Positions 18,176-26,105 of a DNA stretch of 46,822 nt are shown piece after piece (position 1 is the first letter of the stretch; each line of letters opens with the position of its first letter). The stretch covers positions 1 to 46,822 of the forward strand of contig JAPLDB010000111.1 of assembly GCA_026391975.1 (NCBI GenBank), written 5' to 3'. A program made the translations under genes and the position numbers. The DNA is from Bacteroidota bacterium. Its GTDB lineage: Bacteria > Bacteroidota > Bacteroidia > AKYH767-A > 2013-40CM-41-45. The notes beneath the pieces were generated by a model. It was given only the letters and a program-made list of their open reading frames with translations. It made no database searches and was not told where the DNA came from.

Positions 18176-19153
18176 CTAATCCACTGCCGGCACACTATCT
18201 ATTTCTGCATAGGCACCCATAGCACAGAATTTTTCGATCCGTTGCCGGACCAATTCATCTGTATCCAGAGCAAAAAGCTGCGAAAGGTATTTTTGGATCT
18301 CCTCTTTGACAGTCTTGTACATTTCTTCGGGCTCTGTCTGCGCACCGCCGATTGGTTCTTTTATAATTCCGTCAATGAGCTTATTCGCAAGCATGTCATC
18401 AGCGGTAAGTTTTAAAACTTCCGCAGCTCTTTCTTTATAATCCCAGCTTCTCCAAAGAATTGAAGAACAAGATTCGGGTGAGATCACAGAGTACCAAGTA
18501 TTCTCCAGCATAAGAACACGGTCGCCGATACCAATACCGAGTGCTCCGCCTGATGCGCCTTCGCCAATAATAATACAGATCACAGGTACGCGTAACTTTG
18601 CCATTTCAAAAAGGTTTCGGGCAATTGCTTCACCCTGTCCGCGCTCTTCCGCTTCAAGTCCCGGATAAGCGCCGGGAGTGTCAATGAGCGTGACAACAGG
18701 TTTGCCGAATTTCTCAGCCATCTTCATGAGTCGCAACGCCTTTCTATACCCTTCCGGATTTGCCATGCCGAAATTTCTGTACTGTCGTTGCTTTGTGGTA
18801 TTTCCTTTCTGCTGACCGATAAACATCACAGTTTTCCCATCAACAGAGCCAAAGCCTCCGACAATTGCCTTGTCATCTTTTACAGTTCTGTCACCGAACA
18901 TCTCAAGAAAGGTTCCGTCGGTAATTGAGTGAATATAACTTAGTGTATACGGACGATCGGGGTGGCGGCTCAATTGAACACGCTGCCATGGGGTGAGTTT
19001 GCTGTAAATATCCTTCCTTGTATCCTGAACCTTCTGATGCAGTTCTCTGATGGTAGCAGAAATATCAATCTTACTCTTCTCCGCAATTTGCTTTGCCTTT
19101 TCAATCTGTTCAAGAAGCTCAGCAATGGGTTTTTCAAAATCGAGAAATGTCAT
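18176..19153 (-). CDS. accA: Acetyl-CoA carboxylase carboxyltransferase subunit alpha
   Basis: The 325-residue protein is a complete AccA. With AccD it transfers the carboxyl group from carboxybiotin to acetyl-CoA, making malonyl-CoA for fatty acid synthesis. The N-terminal helix [17 protein letters not shown], the [12 protein letters not shown] segment, [20 protein letters not shown] and the oxyanion-hole glycines in [12 protein letters not shown] are all present. Length fits the family. The start at 19153 gives the usual N-terminus. Upstream DNA (19154-19547) contains the second composite repeat element. Confidence 0.97.
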   Translation of the reverse strand: MTFLDFEKPIAELLEQIEKAKQIAEKSKIDISATIRELHQKVQDTRKDIYSKLTPWQRVQLSRHPDRPYTLSYIHSITDGTFLEMFGDRTVKDDKAIVGGFGSVDGKTVMFIGQQKGNTTKQRQYRNFGMANPEGYRKALRLMKMAEKFGKPVVTLIDTPGAYPGLEAEERGQGEAIARNLFEMAKLRVPVICIIIGEGASGGALGIGIGDRVLMLENTWYSVISPESCSSILWRSWDYKERAAEVLKLTADDMLANKLIDGIIKEPIGGAQTEPEEMYKTVKEEIQKYLSQLFALDTDELVRQRIEKFCAMGAYAEIDSVPAVD

Positions 19154-19300
19154 AAATCGTTATTTGTGTGTGCAATATAAGGTTAGAATAGAGAATATCG
19201 AAATTCGAAATTATCAAAAAACAATATTTGTCTGAGCGCCAAAAATATGAATGCGCTCTTTTGCTTTATTTGCCATGATTTCTTTCGAAATTCAATAATG

Positions 19301-19503
19301 AATGACCCCGCCTCGCCAAAGGCGAGACGATGTATCTAAATACAAAAAAACAAATTGCCACAGTCCCGATAACCCCGCCTGAATGACGCCCATCCGACCG
19401 ATTCATCCGGGTGGGCAGTCGGGCAGGTATCGGGACTGTGGCAAAAATTAGTTCATTCACCCCGCCTGGTCTCGCCTTAGGCAAGGAATTCTTTAGATTA
19501 AAT
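19301..19503. repeat. Composite intergenic element, copy 2
   Basis: It opens with GACCCCGCCTCGCC...GATGTATCT. TTGCCACAGTCCCGATA at 19355-19371 is a perfect 17-bp inverted match to 19428-19444, with further partial pairing inside (CGCCCATCCG with CGGGTGGGCA). It closes with CTCGCCTTAGGCAAGGAATTCTTTAGATTAAA, the same terminal word as copy 1 at 9849-9867. It occupies half of the 394-bp gap between the divergent accA and ispE genes. Apart from it I see no feature there. Confidence 0.68.
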
Positions 19504-19547
19504 ATTCGAAATTATTTATTTCTGTAGCTTCGTGGGCCCTGCAGACC

Positions 19548-20384
19548 ATGATCACTTTCCCCAACGCAAAAATTAATCTCGGTTTAAATATTGTTGAGAA
19601 GCGCGATGACGGCTATCACAATATTGAAACTGTATTTTATCCTGTTGGATGGAAAGACATCCTGGAAATTATTCCCGCTGTAAGGAAGTTAAACCGTAAA
19701 AGGGATGTACTGTTTCACTCAAGCGGAATTCGAATCACAGGAGGGGTAAAAAAAAATACATGCATAAAAGCTTACGAACTTCTGAAAGAGAAATACACCT
19801 TGCCTCCGATTGAGATGTATCTGCACAAGGTCATTCCTGCAGGAGCCGGGTTGGGCGGAGGTTCTGCAGATGCTGCATTCACGCTGATGACTTTGAATAA
19901 GCTATTCAGTCTGCAAATTCCTGAAAGCGAAATGGAAAAACTTGCTTCGCTCATCGGAGCTGATTGCGCTTTCTTCATCCGCAACAAACCTGTTTATGCA
20001 CATGGCATTGGTGATGTATTTGAAGAAATTGGAGTTGATTTATCAGGCTATTCCATTGTAATTGTCAAGCCCGATGTATCAGTGAGTACTTCAACGGCCT
20101 ACAAAAATGTAATTCCGAAGAAACCGGAAATCGGGATCAGGGAAGTTATTCAGCAACCGGTAAGCGAATGGAGTAAATTTTTGGTCAATGATTTTGAATC
20201 AACCGTTTTTAAAAAGTTTCCGGCAATAAAACATATTAAGGAGCAGTTGTATGATGCAGGTGCTTTGTACGCATCGATGAGCGGGAGCGGAAGTGCGGTG
20301 TTTGGGATATTCGATGAACAACCGAACCTCTCCGGGAAATTTGGAGGATATCATGTCTGGCAGCAACAACAGCCGGAACGCTGA
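19548..20384 (+). CDS. ispE: 4-diphosphocytidyl-2-C-methyl-D-erythritol kinase
   Basis: The 278-residue GHMP kinase catalyses the ATP-dependent step of the MEP isoprenoid pathway. The N-terminal PNAKINLGLNI carries Lys8, and the phosphate-binding loop PAGAGLGGGSADAAF spans 98-111. IGADCAFF carries Asp139, which with Lys8 matches the catalytic Lys/Asp pair of E. coli IspE. The C-terminal MSGSGSAVFG loop is also intact. Its length is normal. No other MEP gene is nearby; the neighbours are accA and a dehydrogenase on the opposite strand. Confidence 0.96.
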   Translation: MITFPNAKINLGLNIVEKRDDGYHNIETVFYPVGWKDILEIIPAVRKLNRKRDVLFHSSGIRITGGVKKNTCIKAYELLKEKYTLPPIEMYLHKVIPAGAGLGGGSADAAFTLMTLNKLFSLQIPESEMEKLASLIGADCAFFIRNKPVYAHGIGDVFEEIGVDLSGYSIVIVKPDVSVSTSTAYKNVIPKKPEIGIREVIQQPVSEWSKFLVNDFESTVFKKFPAIKHIKEQLYDAGALYASMSGSGSAVFGIFDEQPNLSGKFGGYHVWQQQQPER

Positions 20385-20473
20385 TAAATATGATGGTTAT
20401 GATATTACGGAACATATTTTATATCATAACTATCATGACAACCAGCTTTCTATTTTTTTCAGCTGAGCTCAAC

Positions 20474-21691
20474 CTAAAAAGCAACGTAATCACGAAGGTA
20501 TTCAAACCGCTCTGAGAGTTTCCCATTCTTTACAATTGATGCACGGTCGATCAATCCGTCCTTGTCTTCTCCGAACAAAGAAGGAAGTACTCTTTCAAAC
20601 AAATGTTTGCCGAAGCCATCGCTTGCATCACGGGGTAATTCGCAGGGAAGATTATCTACGGCCATTACGGTAATCGCATTTTTATCGAAAGCACCAACTA
20701 CTTTTTCAGTCATCGGATCGTATCCATAAAATTTATCTTCAATTGTAGATGCCTGAACTGTTGATGGAATGCTTCCATTGAGGTCGCAGGTCACGTCGGC
20801 GATCACGCCCATTCTGAAATCGGGATCGCGCATTCTTTTTTTCGTGAATAAGACATCAGCCCGCGGATCCCAATAAGTACAATGGATCAACATATCACAA
20901 ATTGAAGCGAAGGAACCTGTGTCGCTAAAGGTGCAGCGGTAGTTTTGCGGGTGATGATGGAAATCGTATGCGCTGAATGGGGAATTATCTTTCGCAACAT
21001 AATAATCTTCAGAATGCAACTGCACATACACCGCTTCACGAAAAGAATAATTCAGAAATTCATAAGGTGTTACCTTTCTGATATTCATGGCACCCATTGT
21101 TTCACAGGCGCCGTTTGCAACACGTCCTCCGCCGGTGACAACGATTTTTACATTGGGAAGGTGGGCATTGTCAAGGAATGAAAATATTTCTTTCTTATCA
21201 TGCGCCTGATTCGCCGGCTTCAAGTCGAAAAGATTGTATTTTTTTCCATACGCCATCAGGCCATTGTATGCACCTACAATGCCGGCATAACGACCAAAAC
21301 CGATGACACGGTTCCCCTGTGGATCTACCAGGCATTCATAATCAACAAGGGTGATATTTTTCCTTATTATAGTTTGCAGCAATTCTCTGTTATGAGGCTG
21401 CTTCTTGATGGTATGAGAAAAGAACATGTATTTTTTTCCTTCCATCAGGAGTTGTTTGGGCACTTCTTTAATACCAATCAGAATATCGCAATCATTAATG
21501 TCTTCCTGAACAGGAATACCGGCCTTTTCATATTCTTCATTTTTAAACGCCCGCCAGTCACTTGGCTGGAAGACCAACTGCACATTCGGGTAATCCTTCC
21601 GGATATCACTGCATTGTTCGGGCGTAAAGGCTACACGCTTGTCGTGAGGAACCTTTTCTTCTCTTATTATTCCAACTTTTAACTTTGTCAT
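20474..21691 (-). CDS. NAD(P)-dependent dehydrogenase, alanine dehydrogenase / lysine-forming saccharopine dehydrogenase family
   Basis: The 405-residue protein has the AlaDH/PNT N-terminal fold, with REEKVPHDKRVAFTPEQC at about 10-27. A Rossmann-type domain follows, with VVTGGGRVANGACETM near 184-199. The segments VDYECLVDPQGNRVIGFGRYAGIVGA and VDNLPCELPRDASDGFG are characteristic of LYS1-like saccharopine dehydrogenases (L-lysine forming). The exact substrate cannot be settled from sequence. Many Bacteroidota carry this protein as an unassigned oxidoreductase. It converges with ispE, and the gap upstream holds the 137-bp tandem duplication. It would act in the cytoplasm in amino acid metabolism. 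Confidence 0.83.
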   Translation of the reverse strand: MTKLKVGIIREEKVPHDKRVAFTPEQCSDIRKDYPNVQLVFQPSDWRAFKNEEYEKAGIPVQEDINDCDILIGIKEVPKQLLMEGKKYMFFSHTIKKQPHNRELLQTIIRKNITLVDYECLVDPQGNRVIGFGRYAGIVGAYNGLMAYGKKYNLFDLKPANQAHDKKEIFSFLDNAHLPNVKIVVTGGGRVANGACETMGAMNIRKVTPYEFLNYSFREAVYVQLHSEDYYVAKDNSPFSAYDFHHHPQNYRCTFSDTGSFASICDMLIHCTYWDPRADVLFTKKRMRDPDFRMGVIADVTCDLNGSIPSTVQASTIEDKFYGYDPMTEKVVGAFDKNAITVMAVDNLPCELPRDASDGFGKHLFERVLPSLFGEDKDGLIDRASIVKNGKLSERFEYLRDYVAF

Positions 21692-21779
21692 AGGTAATTT
21701 CGGGGGGCTAAAGTACGAAGCAAAAGAGGTTAACTGTTATCTGTTAGCCGTTATTTGTAACAGCCAGTGTCACGCAGAG

Positions 21780-22187
21780 GTGCAAAGACCGCAAAGGCGG
21801 AAAACCTCAAATTTCAGAGAATATTTGCGACTCGAAATAGAATGTATTTTCTACTTTATTATTCCAAATGTGGAAAGTAAGATGCAAAAGATGTTATTGG
21901 GTGTTCATCAGGCGTTATTAGTAGCAGCCAGTGTCACGCAAACCGTGCCTTCAGAGAATATTTGCGACTCGAAATAGAATGTATTTTCTACTTTATTATT
22001 CCAAATGTGGAAAGTAAGATGCAAAAGATGTTATTGGGTGTTCATCAGGCGTTATTAGTAGCAGCCAGTGTCACGCAAACCGTGCCTGCGCGTAGCCGCT
22101 TCGGCGAAGGCAAGGGGTGCAAAGATCGCAAAGGCGGAAAACCTCAAATTTCAGAGAATATTTGTGACACGAAATAGAATGTATTTT
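21780..22187. repeat. Perfect 137-bp tandem duplication with a third partial copy
   Basis: The unit 21814-21950 is repeated without a mismatch at 21951-22087. A third partial copy, with two substitutions, covers 22151-22187. The flanking GCAAAG(A)NCGCAAAGGCGG...CCTCAAAT block also occurs twice, at about 21780-21813 and 22117-22150, so the ancestral unit was longer. A GC-rich palindromic insert (GCGCGTAGCCGCTTCGGCGAAGG) lies at about 22088-22112. The repeats fill the 524-bp gap between the dehydrogenase and DUF2027-Smr genes. Short open frames in them are not gene-like. Confidence 0.95.
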
Positions 22188-22215
22188 TTCAGGAATCGGT
22201 TAAATGCAACAGCAA

Positions 22216-23274
22216 TCAGGAAAAAATAACTTCTGTTGCTCCGTGGCCAAACTTCTGATATGGCGCTTCTCCAAATTGAATATCGGCATATTTTTTCAAT
22301 TCCTCCCTGATCGCTGATTTCAGGATGCCCTCCCCTACGCCGTGAATAAAAATGATCTTGTAGTAATGATTGATGATGGCCTGATCCATTTCATACTGGA
22401 ATTTTTTCAGCTGGTAAGAAATGATCTGAGAATTTGACATGTCGCTATGGTCTTTCATCAGTTCTTCAATGTGAAGGTCAACCACTTTTTCCTTATTGAG
22501 GATAACAAACTTCTCAGACTTTTTCTTCCCTTTTGATTCAACGGGTTCCCTGCGTTTGGCAATTTCTTCTTTTTGCGATTCATACCTGTCGATCAGTTTT
22601 TGCATATCCACATCCGCTTCACGGCCGGTCACATGCAACGGCATTAGCAAGGTCTTCTGGTCACGGTGCTTGATCACATCCCAGTTTTCGCCTTCCACAA
22701 AATCAGAAGAAGAGAACTTGAGTGACTTTTCTGCAGCCGGCCTTGGCTTGAAGATCCCTTCATTAAAGAAGAGGAACTGAAAAACAAAACCCTCAAAGCG
22801 ATGTAATTCATCCTGTGAAAAAACGCCGATCACAACTTCACTCTTAGGGTTTAGGACGCCTGCTGTTACGCCAATTCGAACATCTTCATCCTTTCTAGCA
22901 ACGGTAAATGAAACTGCACTGCTGCAGTTATTGACGAGTTTCAACTCAATGTCGCTACTCAACGGCGAATCGCTGTCCTGCAAAATAATTGCCGCATAAA
23001 TAGTTTCGTCTGCATCCAGAGAAGAAACAATAGACAACGGCCTTGCGGGAACTCGTGTATCTTTGGTATCTTTCCTATCCTCTTCAGCCGGTTTAGAAGA
23101 ATAGATCCGATCTTCCATCTGGAATTCTATCCGAACCAGGTATTTCGCCGGAGCTGTGTGTGTAAATCCGAATTCATCGGTAACCTCTACCCTGTCATTG
23201 TTCAACAGTTTGGATACGACTCCTTCGATGGCTTCGTTCAGGAACCTGACTTTTTCTCCGGGTAAGAATTTCAT
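22216..23274 (-). CDS. DUF2027 / Smr-domain protein
   Basis: From the ATG at 23274 the product has 352 residues and opens MKFLPGEKVRFLNEAIEGVV, which matches the normal DUF2027 N-terminus. A start 15 codons further upstream exists but would overlap the preceding gene. The N-terminal half contains an SH3-like barrel and beta-sandwich. After a Lys-rich linker (KGKKKSEKF), the last 85 residues form an Smr domain with VVDLHIEEL and the HGVGEGIL loop. Smr domains are DNA- or RNA-cutting nucleases, as in MutS2; the role of this Bacteroidota architecture is unknown. The start is only 4 bp after the stop of DUF2279, so it is the last gene of that operon. Confidence 0.88.
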   Translation of the reverse strand: MKFLPGEKVRFLNEAIEGVVSKLLNNDRVEVTDEFGFTHTAPAKYLVRIEFQMEDRIYSSKPAEEDRKDTKDTRVPARPLSIVSSLDADETIYAAIILQDSDSPLSSDIELKLVNNCSSAVSFTVARKDEDVRIGVTAGVLNPKSEVVIGVFSQDELHRFEGFVFQFLFFNEGIFKPRPAAEKSLKFSSSDFVEGENWDVIKHRDQKTLLMPLHVTGREADVDMQKLIDRYESQKEEIAKRREPVESKGKKKSEKFVILNKEKVVDLHIEELMKDHSDMSNSQIISYQLKKFQYEMDQAIINHYYKIIFIHGVGEGILKSAIREELKKYADIQFGEAPYQKFGHGATEVIFS

Positions 23275-23278
23275 GTTG

Positions 23279-24238
23279 TCAAAAGTACAAAGCCCTGAAC
23301 TTTGTTGCACGTCCTTCATTAAATTCTATTGCAGGGGAAGGAAGGTGAATAATATTGATGATCTTGAAAAATCCACCAAGGAATTTAGACTTGGTTTTAA
23401 TCCTGGCAAGGTCAAAGTCAATGGCAAGGTAATATTGCCTGTAACGGTCAAAAGCGGGAATTGGTTTGCCGTCTACAGACGTTGGGTTGGTATAACCGCC
23501 GGTCATTCCTTCGGCGCCATAACCCAGACCAAGGCTCAACCATTTTGGGAATCTGCTGGTTTTGGGCATGAATGAATACGGATTGAGACTCAACCAGCAC
23601 GTTAGTCCGTTGTAGTCTTTTAATATCCCTTCGATCACATTGGATCCAAGTACATTGGGCCGATACTGAGCATATTTTGTCTCATGAAAGGAATACTTAA
23701 GTGTAATGCGTTGTTCATCCCAGAGCAGCTGTTGAGAAAGAATGGTACCTGCCCCAAGCGTATTCGCAATAACATCTCCCGGAGAAAATCCCCATTCGGA
23801 AGAAAATCCATCAAAGACTTCCACTGTTGTCTGGAAAAGATAAGAGATACCAGTTCCATAAAGTGCGGCCTTTTTTTTACTCATTCCAGACCAGAAATAC
23901 AATTGCATGATCGGCTTACTTACACTGTACGCATCCCACATGTGGGCGAACTTATCCATCTGTTGCCACTCCCCATTGTCGTTAAAAAAATGAAATGAAG
24001 ATTGCGGATAGCCGGTGTACCATTGAGTATAAAGCCCAAACATGCTGGCAGGATAAACTACAGCTACAGCATAATTGATAAAACGGATCCTGTTTTTATC
24101 GGGGCGCGGTGAAACCTCAAACAGCTTTACTGAATCCGAGCGAAGAGAAAAACCCTTCTTCTCTAAAGGAATAGTACCTGCGTATGAACAAAATGAAACA
24201 CTCCGGAAGAAAATAAAAAAAATAAAAAGTTTCCGCAT
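23279..24238 (-). CDS. DUF2279 family exported protein
   Basis: The 319-residue protein has an N-terminal hydrophobic signal (KLFIFFIFFRSVSFCSYAG). The DUF2279 core follows: NDNGEWQQMDKFAHMWDAYSVSK, a glycine-rich helix region, and EVFDGFSSEWGFSPGDVIANTLGAG. Conserved Asp and His residues (KFAHMWDAY, FDGFSSEWGFSPGD) suggest a buried functional site, but the family is uncharacterised. It should lie in the periplasm or cell envelope. It begins 3 bp after the stop of the T9SS gene at 24242 and is followed closely by DUF2027-Smr, so all three are probably on one transcript. Confidence 0.85.
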   Translation of the reverse strand: MRKLFIFFIFFRSVSFCSYAGTIPLEKKGFSLRSDSVKLFEVSPRPDKNRIRFINYAVAVVYPASMFGLYTQWYTGYPQSSFHFFNDNGEWQQMDKFAHMWDAYSVSKPIMQLYFWSGMSKKKAALYGTGISYLFQTTVEVFDGFSSEWGFSPGDVIANTLGAGTILSQQLLWDEQRITLKYSFHETKYAQYRPNVLGSNVIEGILKDYNGLTCWLSLNPYSFMPKTSRFPKWLSLGLGYGAEGMTGGYTNPTSVDGKPIPAFDRYRQYYLAIDFDLARIKTKSKFLGGFFKIINIIHLPSPAIEFNEGRATKFRALYF

Positions 24239-24241
24239 GCC

Positions 24242-26089
24242 CTACTTCTTCATCATCCCCTTCCTGAAAATTTTTATACCAGCTTTTAACTCGATCCAAT
24301 ACAATCCTTTTGCAAAAGATTGAATATCCAGTTTAATTTCCCGGTTGTTGTCTTTTGCTTCGCTGTTTACAGATAGTACTTTCTTTCCAAGTGTATTGTA
24401 AACAGAAACTTCAATGTCAGAGCCCAACATGGATTTAGAAAGGGAGACTGTGCAATTTTCTGTAACGGGATTTGGAAAAAATGAGAATGGCTGACCTTCG
24501 TCACCATCCTTAATAGCAGCGATCACGTCAAAAATCGCAGCTTCCACTTCACATCCATTGGCATCAGTGGCGACCACATTGTAATCACCACTCCCCGTTG
24601 CAACGTAATAATAATCCGTAGCACCGGGGATCTGAATACCGCCCTGGTACCACTGATAGCTGACAGCTCCTGTATTTGCAATCAGCGTATCGCCGCTTTG
24701 AGAAATTCCCTGTGGAGCAGGATATGGATAAACAGTAATAAAATTATTCAGCGTCAGCGTATCACTGCCTCCTGCATTACTTGCAATCAGTGATACAGAA
24801 TATGTTCCAGGCGAGTTATAGCAAATGTTTGTTGGATCTTCATCAGTGCTCGTTGAGGGATTGGCTCCACCAAAAGTCCAGAGGTAGTTGGTTGCATTTA
24901 CAGAAAGGTTATTGAAACTTGTGCATGTTCCGGGGCATATGTGGTTGGGCGCATTGAAAATGGCAACCGGCTGGAGGTTGCACCAGATATTGCCATAGTG
25001 ACCAGGCAGTCCCCAACAAGTATTCACCGCACCAAGGGCAAGTCCTGAATCCACAAAATTACAGGCAACGCCAAGTGTATTCGGGTCGTTTATTACTCCG
25101 AGGTAATTGAAGGTATACCTGCCAACATAAATTTTATTGTCAGGACCCAGCTGCAGTGCACCAAGGTTACTTCCTGAACCAATTCCAATGAGTGTTTGTG
25201 AAGCAATAATTGCCGCAGGAGTTCCCAGCGTAAGGTCAAACTGAAAAATTTCTCCTGTACCATTTACTCCACCATACAAGCGGCTGCCATCGGGAGAAAA
25301 CTCCACTCCATAACAACCAATGGCAGTTGATGCTGAAGATGGAAGTGTGATTGTATTAGAAAGAACACCTGTACTACTATTAAAATCTGAAAGGTCAAAA
25401 AAGTTTCCGCCGGTATTGGCATAGGCGATTTTATTTCCGCAGGGAGAAGGTTTGATGTATCCGATTGCATCATAGACATCAGTAGCGCCAATAAAATTTC
25501 CGGTTGTAGAAATAACCGGCGCCTGTATTCCGGAAGCATTCACAAGAAAAGAATAGTAATCTGACGTTCCGAATTTATGCGTCACGATCCAGTAGTCAGT
25601 ACCATTGGCATGAGGCACGACTGTATTTCCTTCGACTACGGAATCCATTAAAAAAACATTCAGCGCAGTAACATCACCCAATCCACCCTGAAGACTCATA
25701 TCAACAATGGAATAATGGAATCCGGTATTCTGGCCGGAATTAGGAGTAGATACAATATAGTATTGTCCGGGCGAACCAACGACAGGAAGAATGTTTGCAG
25801 ATTGGGTGGATGATGATCCGCCGAGGAGGTTGAAATTACCATTGGGCATTGGAGTATGATTTCTATTCCAAACTGTAACACCATCAGTATAGAACTGCAA
25901 TACGCCATTTGCATCAGAAATGCTTGCAGAACCTTCATAGGTTGCAATGGCCCCATTGGTGAGGACTACAGGCGCACCTCCGTTAAAATCAAGACCTGCT
26001 CCGAATCCGAAGTACCAGGTATTGAATTCATTTTGAGCGTTTGCGGAAAATGCGGTCAGTAAAAAAAACAGGATTAATTTATTTTTCAT
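24242..26089 (-). CDS. T9SS protein: WYFG-type propeller + PKD-like + Ig-like + sorting domain
   Basis: The 615-residue protein has a signal peptide ending SANAQ (residue 19). An N-terminal propeller begins NTWYFGFGAGLDFNGGAPV and contains repeated blade words such as EFSPDGSRLYGG and QLGPDNKIYVGRY, up to about 370. The family module follows: a PKD-like domain with CPGTC and ICYNSPG, the YPYPAPQGI linker, an Ig-like domain ending GCEVEAAIFDVIA, and a sorting domain from FFPNPV to the end. It is likely surface-exposed. Gaps to neighbours are 16 bp upstream and 3 bp downstream, so it sits inside the long operon. No enzymatic motif is visible. Confidence 0.88.
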   Translation of the reverse strand: MKNKLILFFLLTAFSANAQNEFNTWYFGFGAGLDFNGGAPVVLTNGAIATYEGSASISDANGVLQFYTDGVTVWNRNHTPMPNGNFNLLGGSSSTQSANILPVVGSPGQYYIVSTPNSGQNTGFHYSIVDMSLQGGLGDVTALNVFLMDSVVEGNTVVPHANGTDYWIVTHKFGTSDYYSFLVNASGIQAPVISTTGNFIGATDVYDAIGYIKPSPCGNKIAYANTGGNFFDLSDFNSSTGVLSNTITLPSSASTAIGCYGVEFSPDGSRLYGGVNGTGEIFQFDLTLGTPAAIIASQTLIGIGSGSNLGALQLGPDNKIYVGRYTFNYLGVINDPNTLGVACNFVDSGLALGAVNTCWGLPGHYGNIWCNLQPVAIFNAPNHICPGTCTSFNNLSVNATNYLWTFGGANPSTSTDEDPTNICYNSPGTYSVSLIASNAGGSDTLTLNNFITVYPYPAPQGISQSGDTLIANTGAVSYQWYQGGIQIPGATDYYYVATGSGDYNVVATDANGCEVEAAIFDVIAAIKDGDEGQPFSFFPNPVTENCTVSLSKSMLGSDIEVSVYNTLGKKVLSVNSEAKDNNREIKLDIQSFAKGLYWIELKAGIKIFRKGMMKK

Positions 26090-26105
26090 GATATATAACT
26101 AAAAA

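Noticed and set aside
19266-19484. Minus-strand 72-codon open frame
   Set aside because: It lies entirely within the palindromic composite element, and its Pro/Arg-rich product reads as translated repeat.
21780-22177. Two small open frames in the tandem duplication
   Set aside because: They are the same repeat read twice; the sequence lacks a start context or any protein-like pattern.
23275-23319. Upstream start for the DUF2027-Smr protein
   Set aside because: It would overlap the end of DUF2279 by about 40 bp, and the family N-terminus matches the ATG at 23274.
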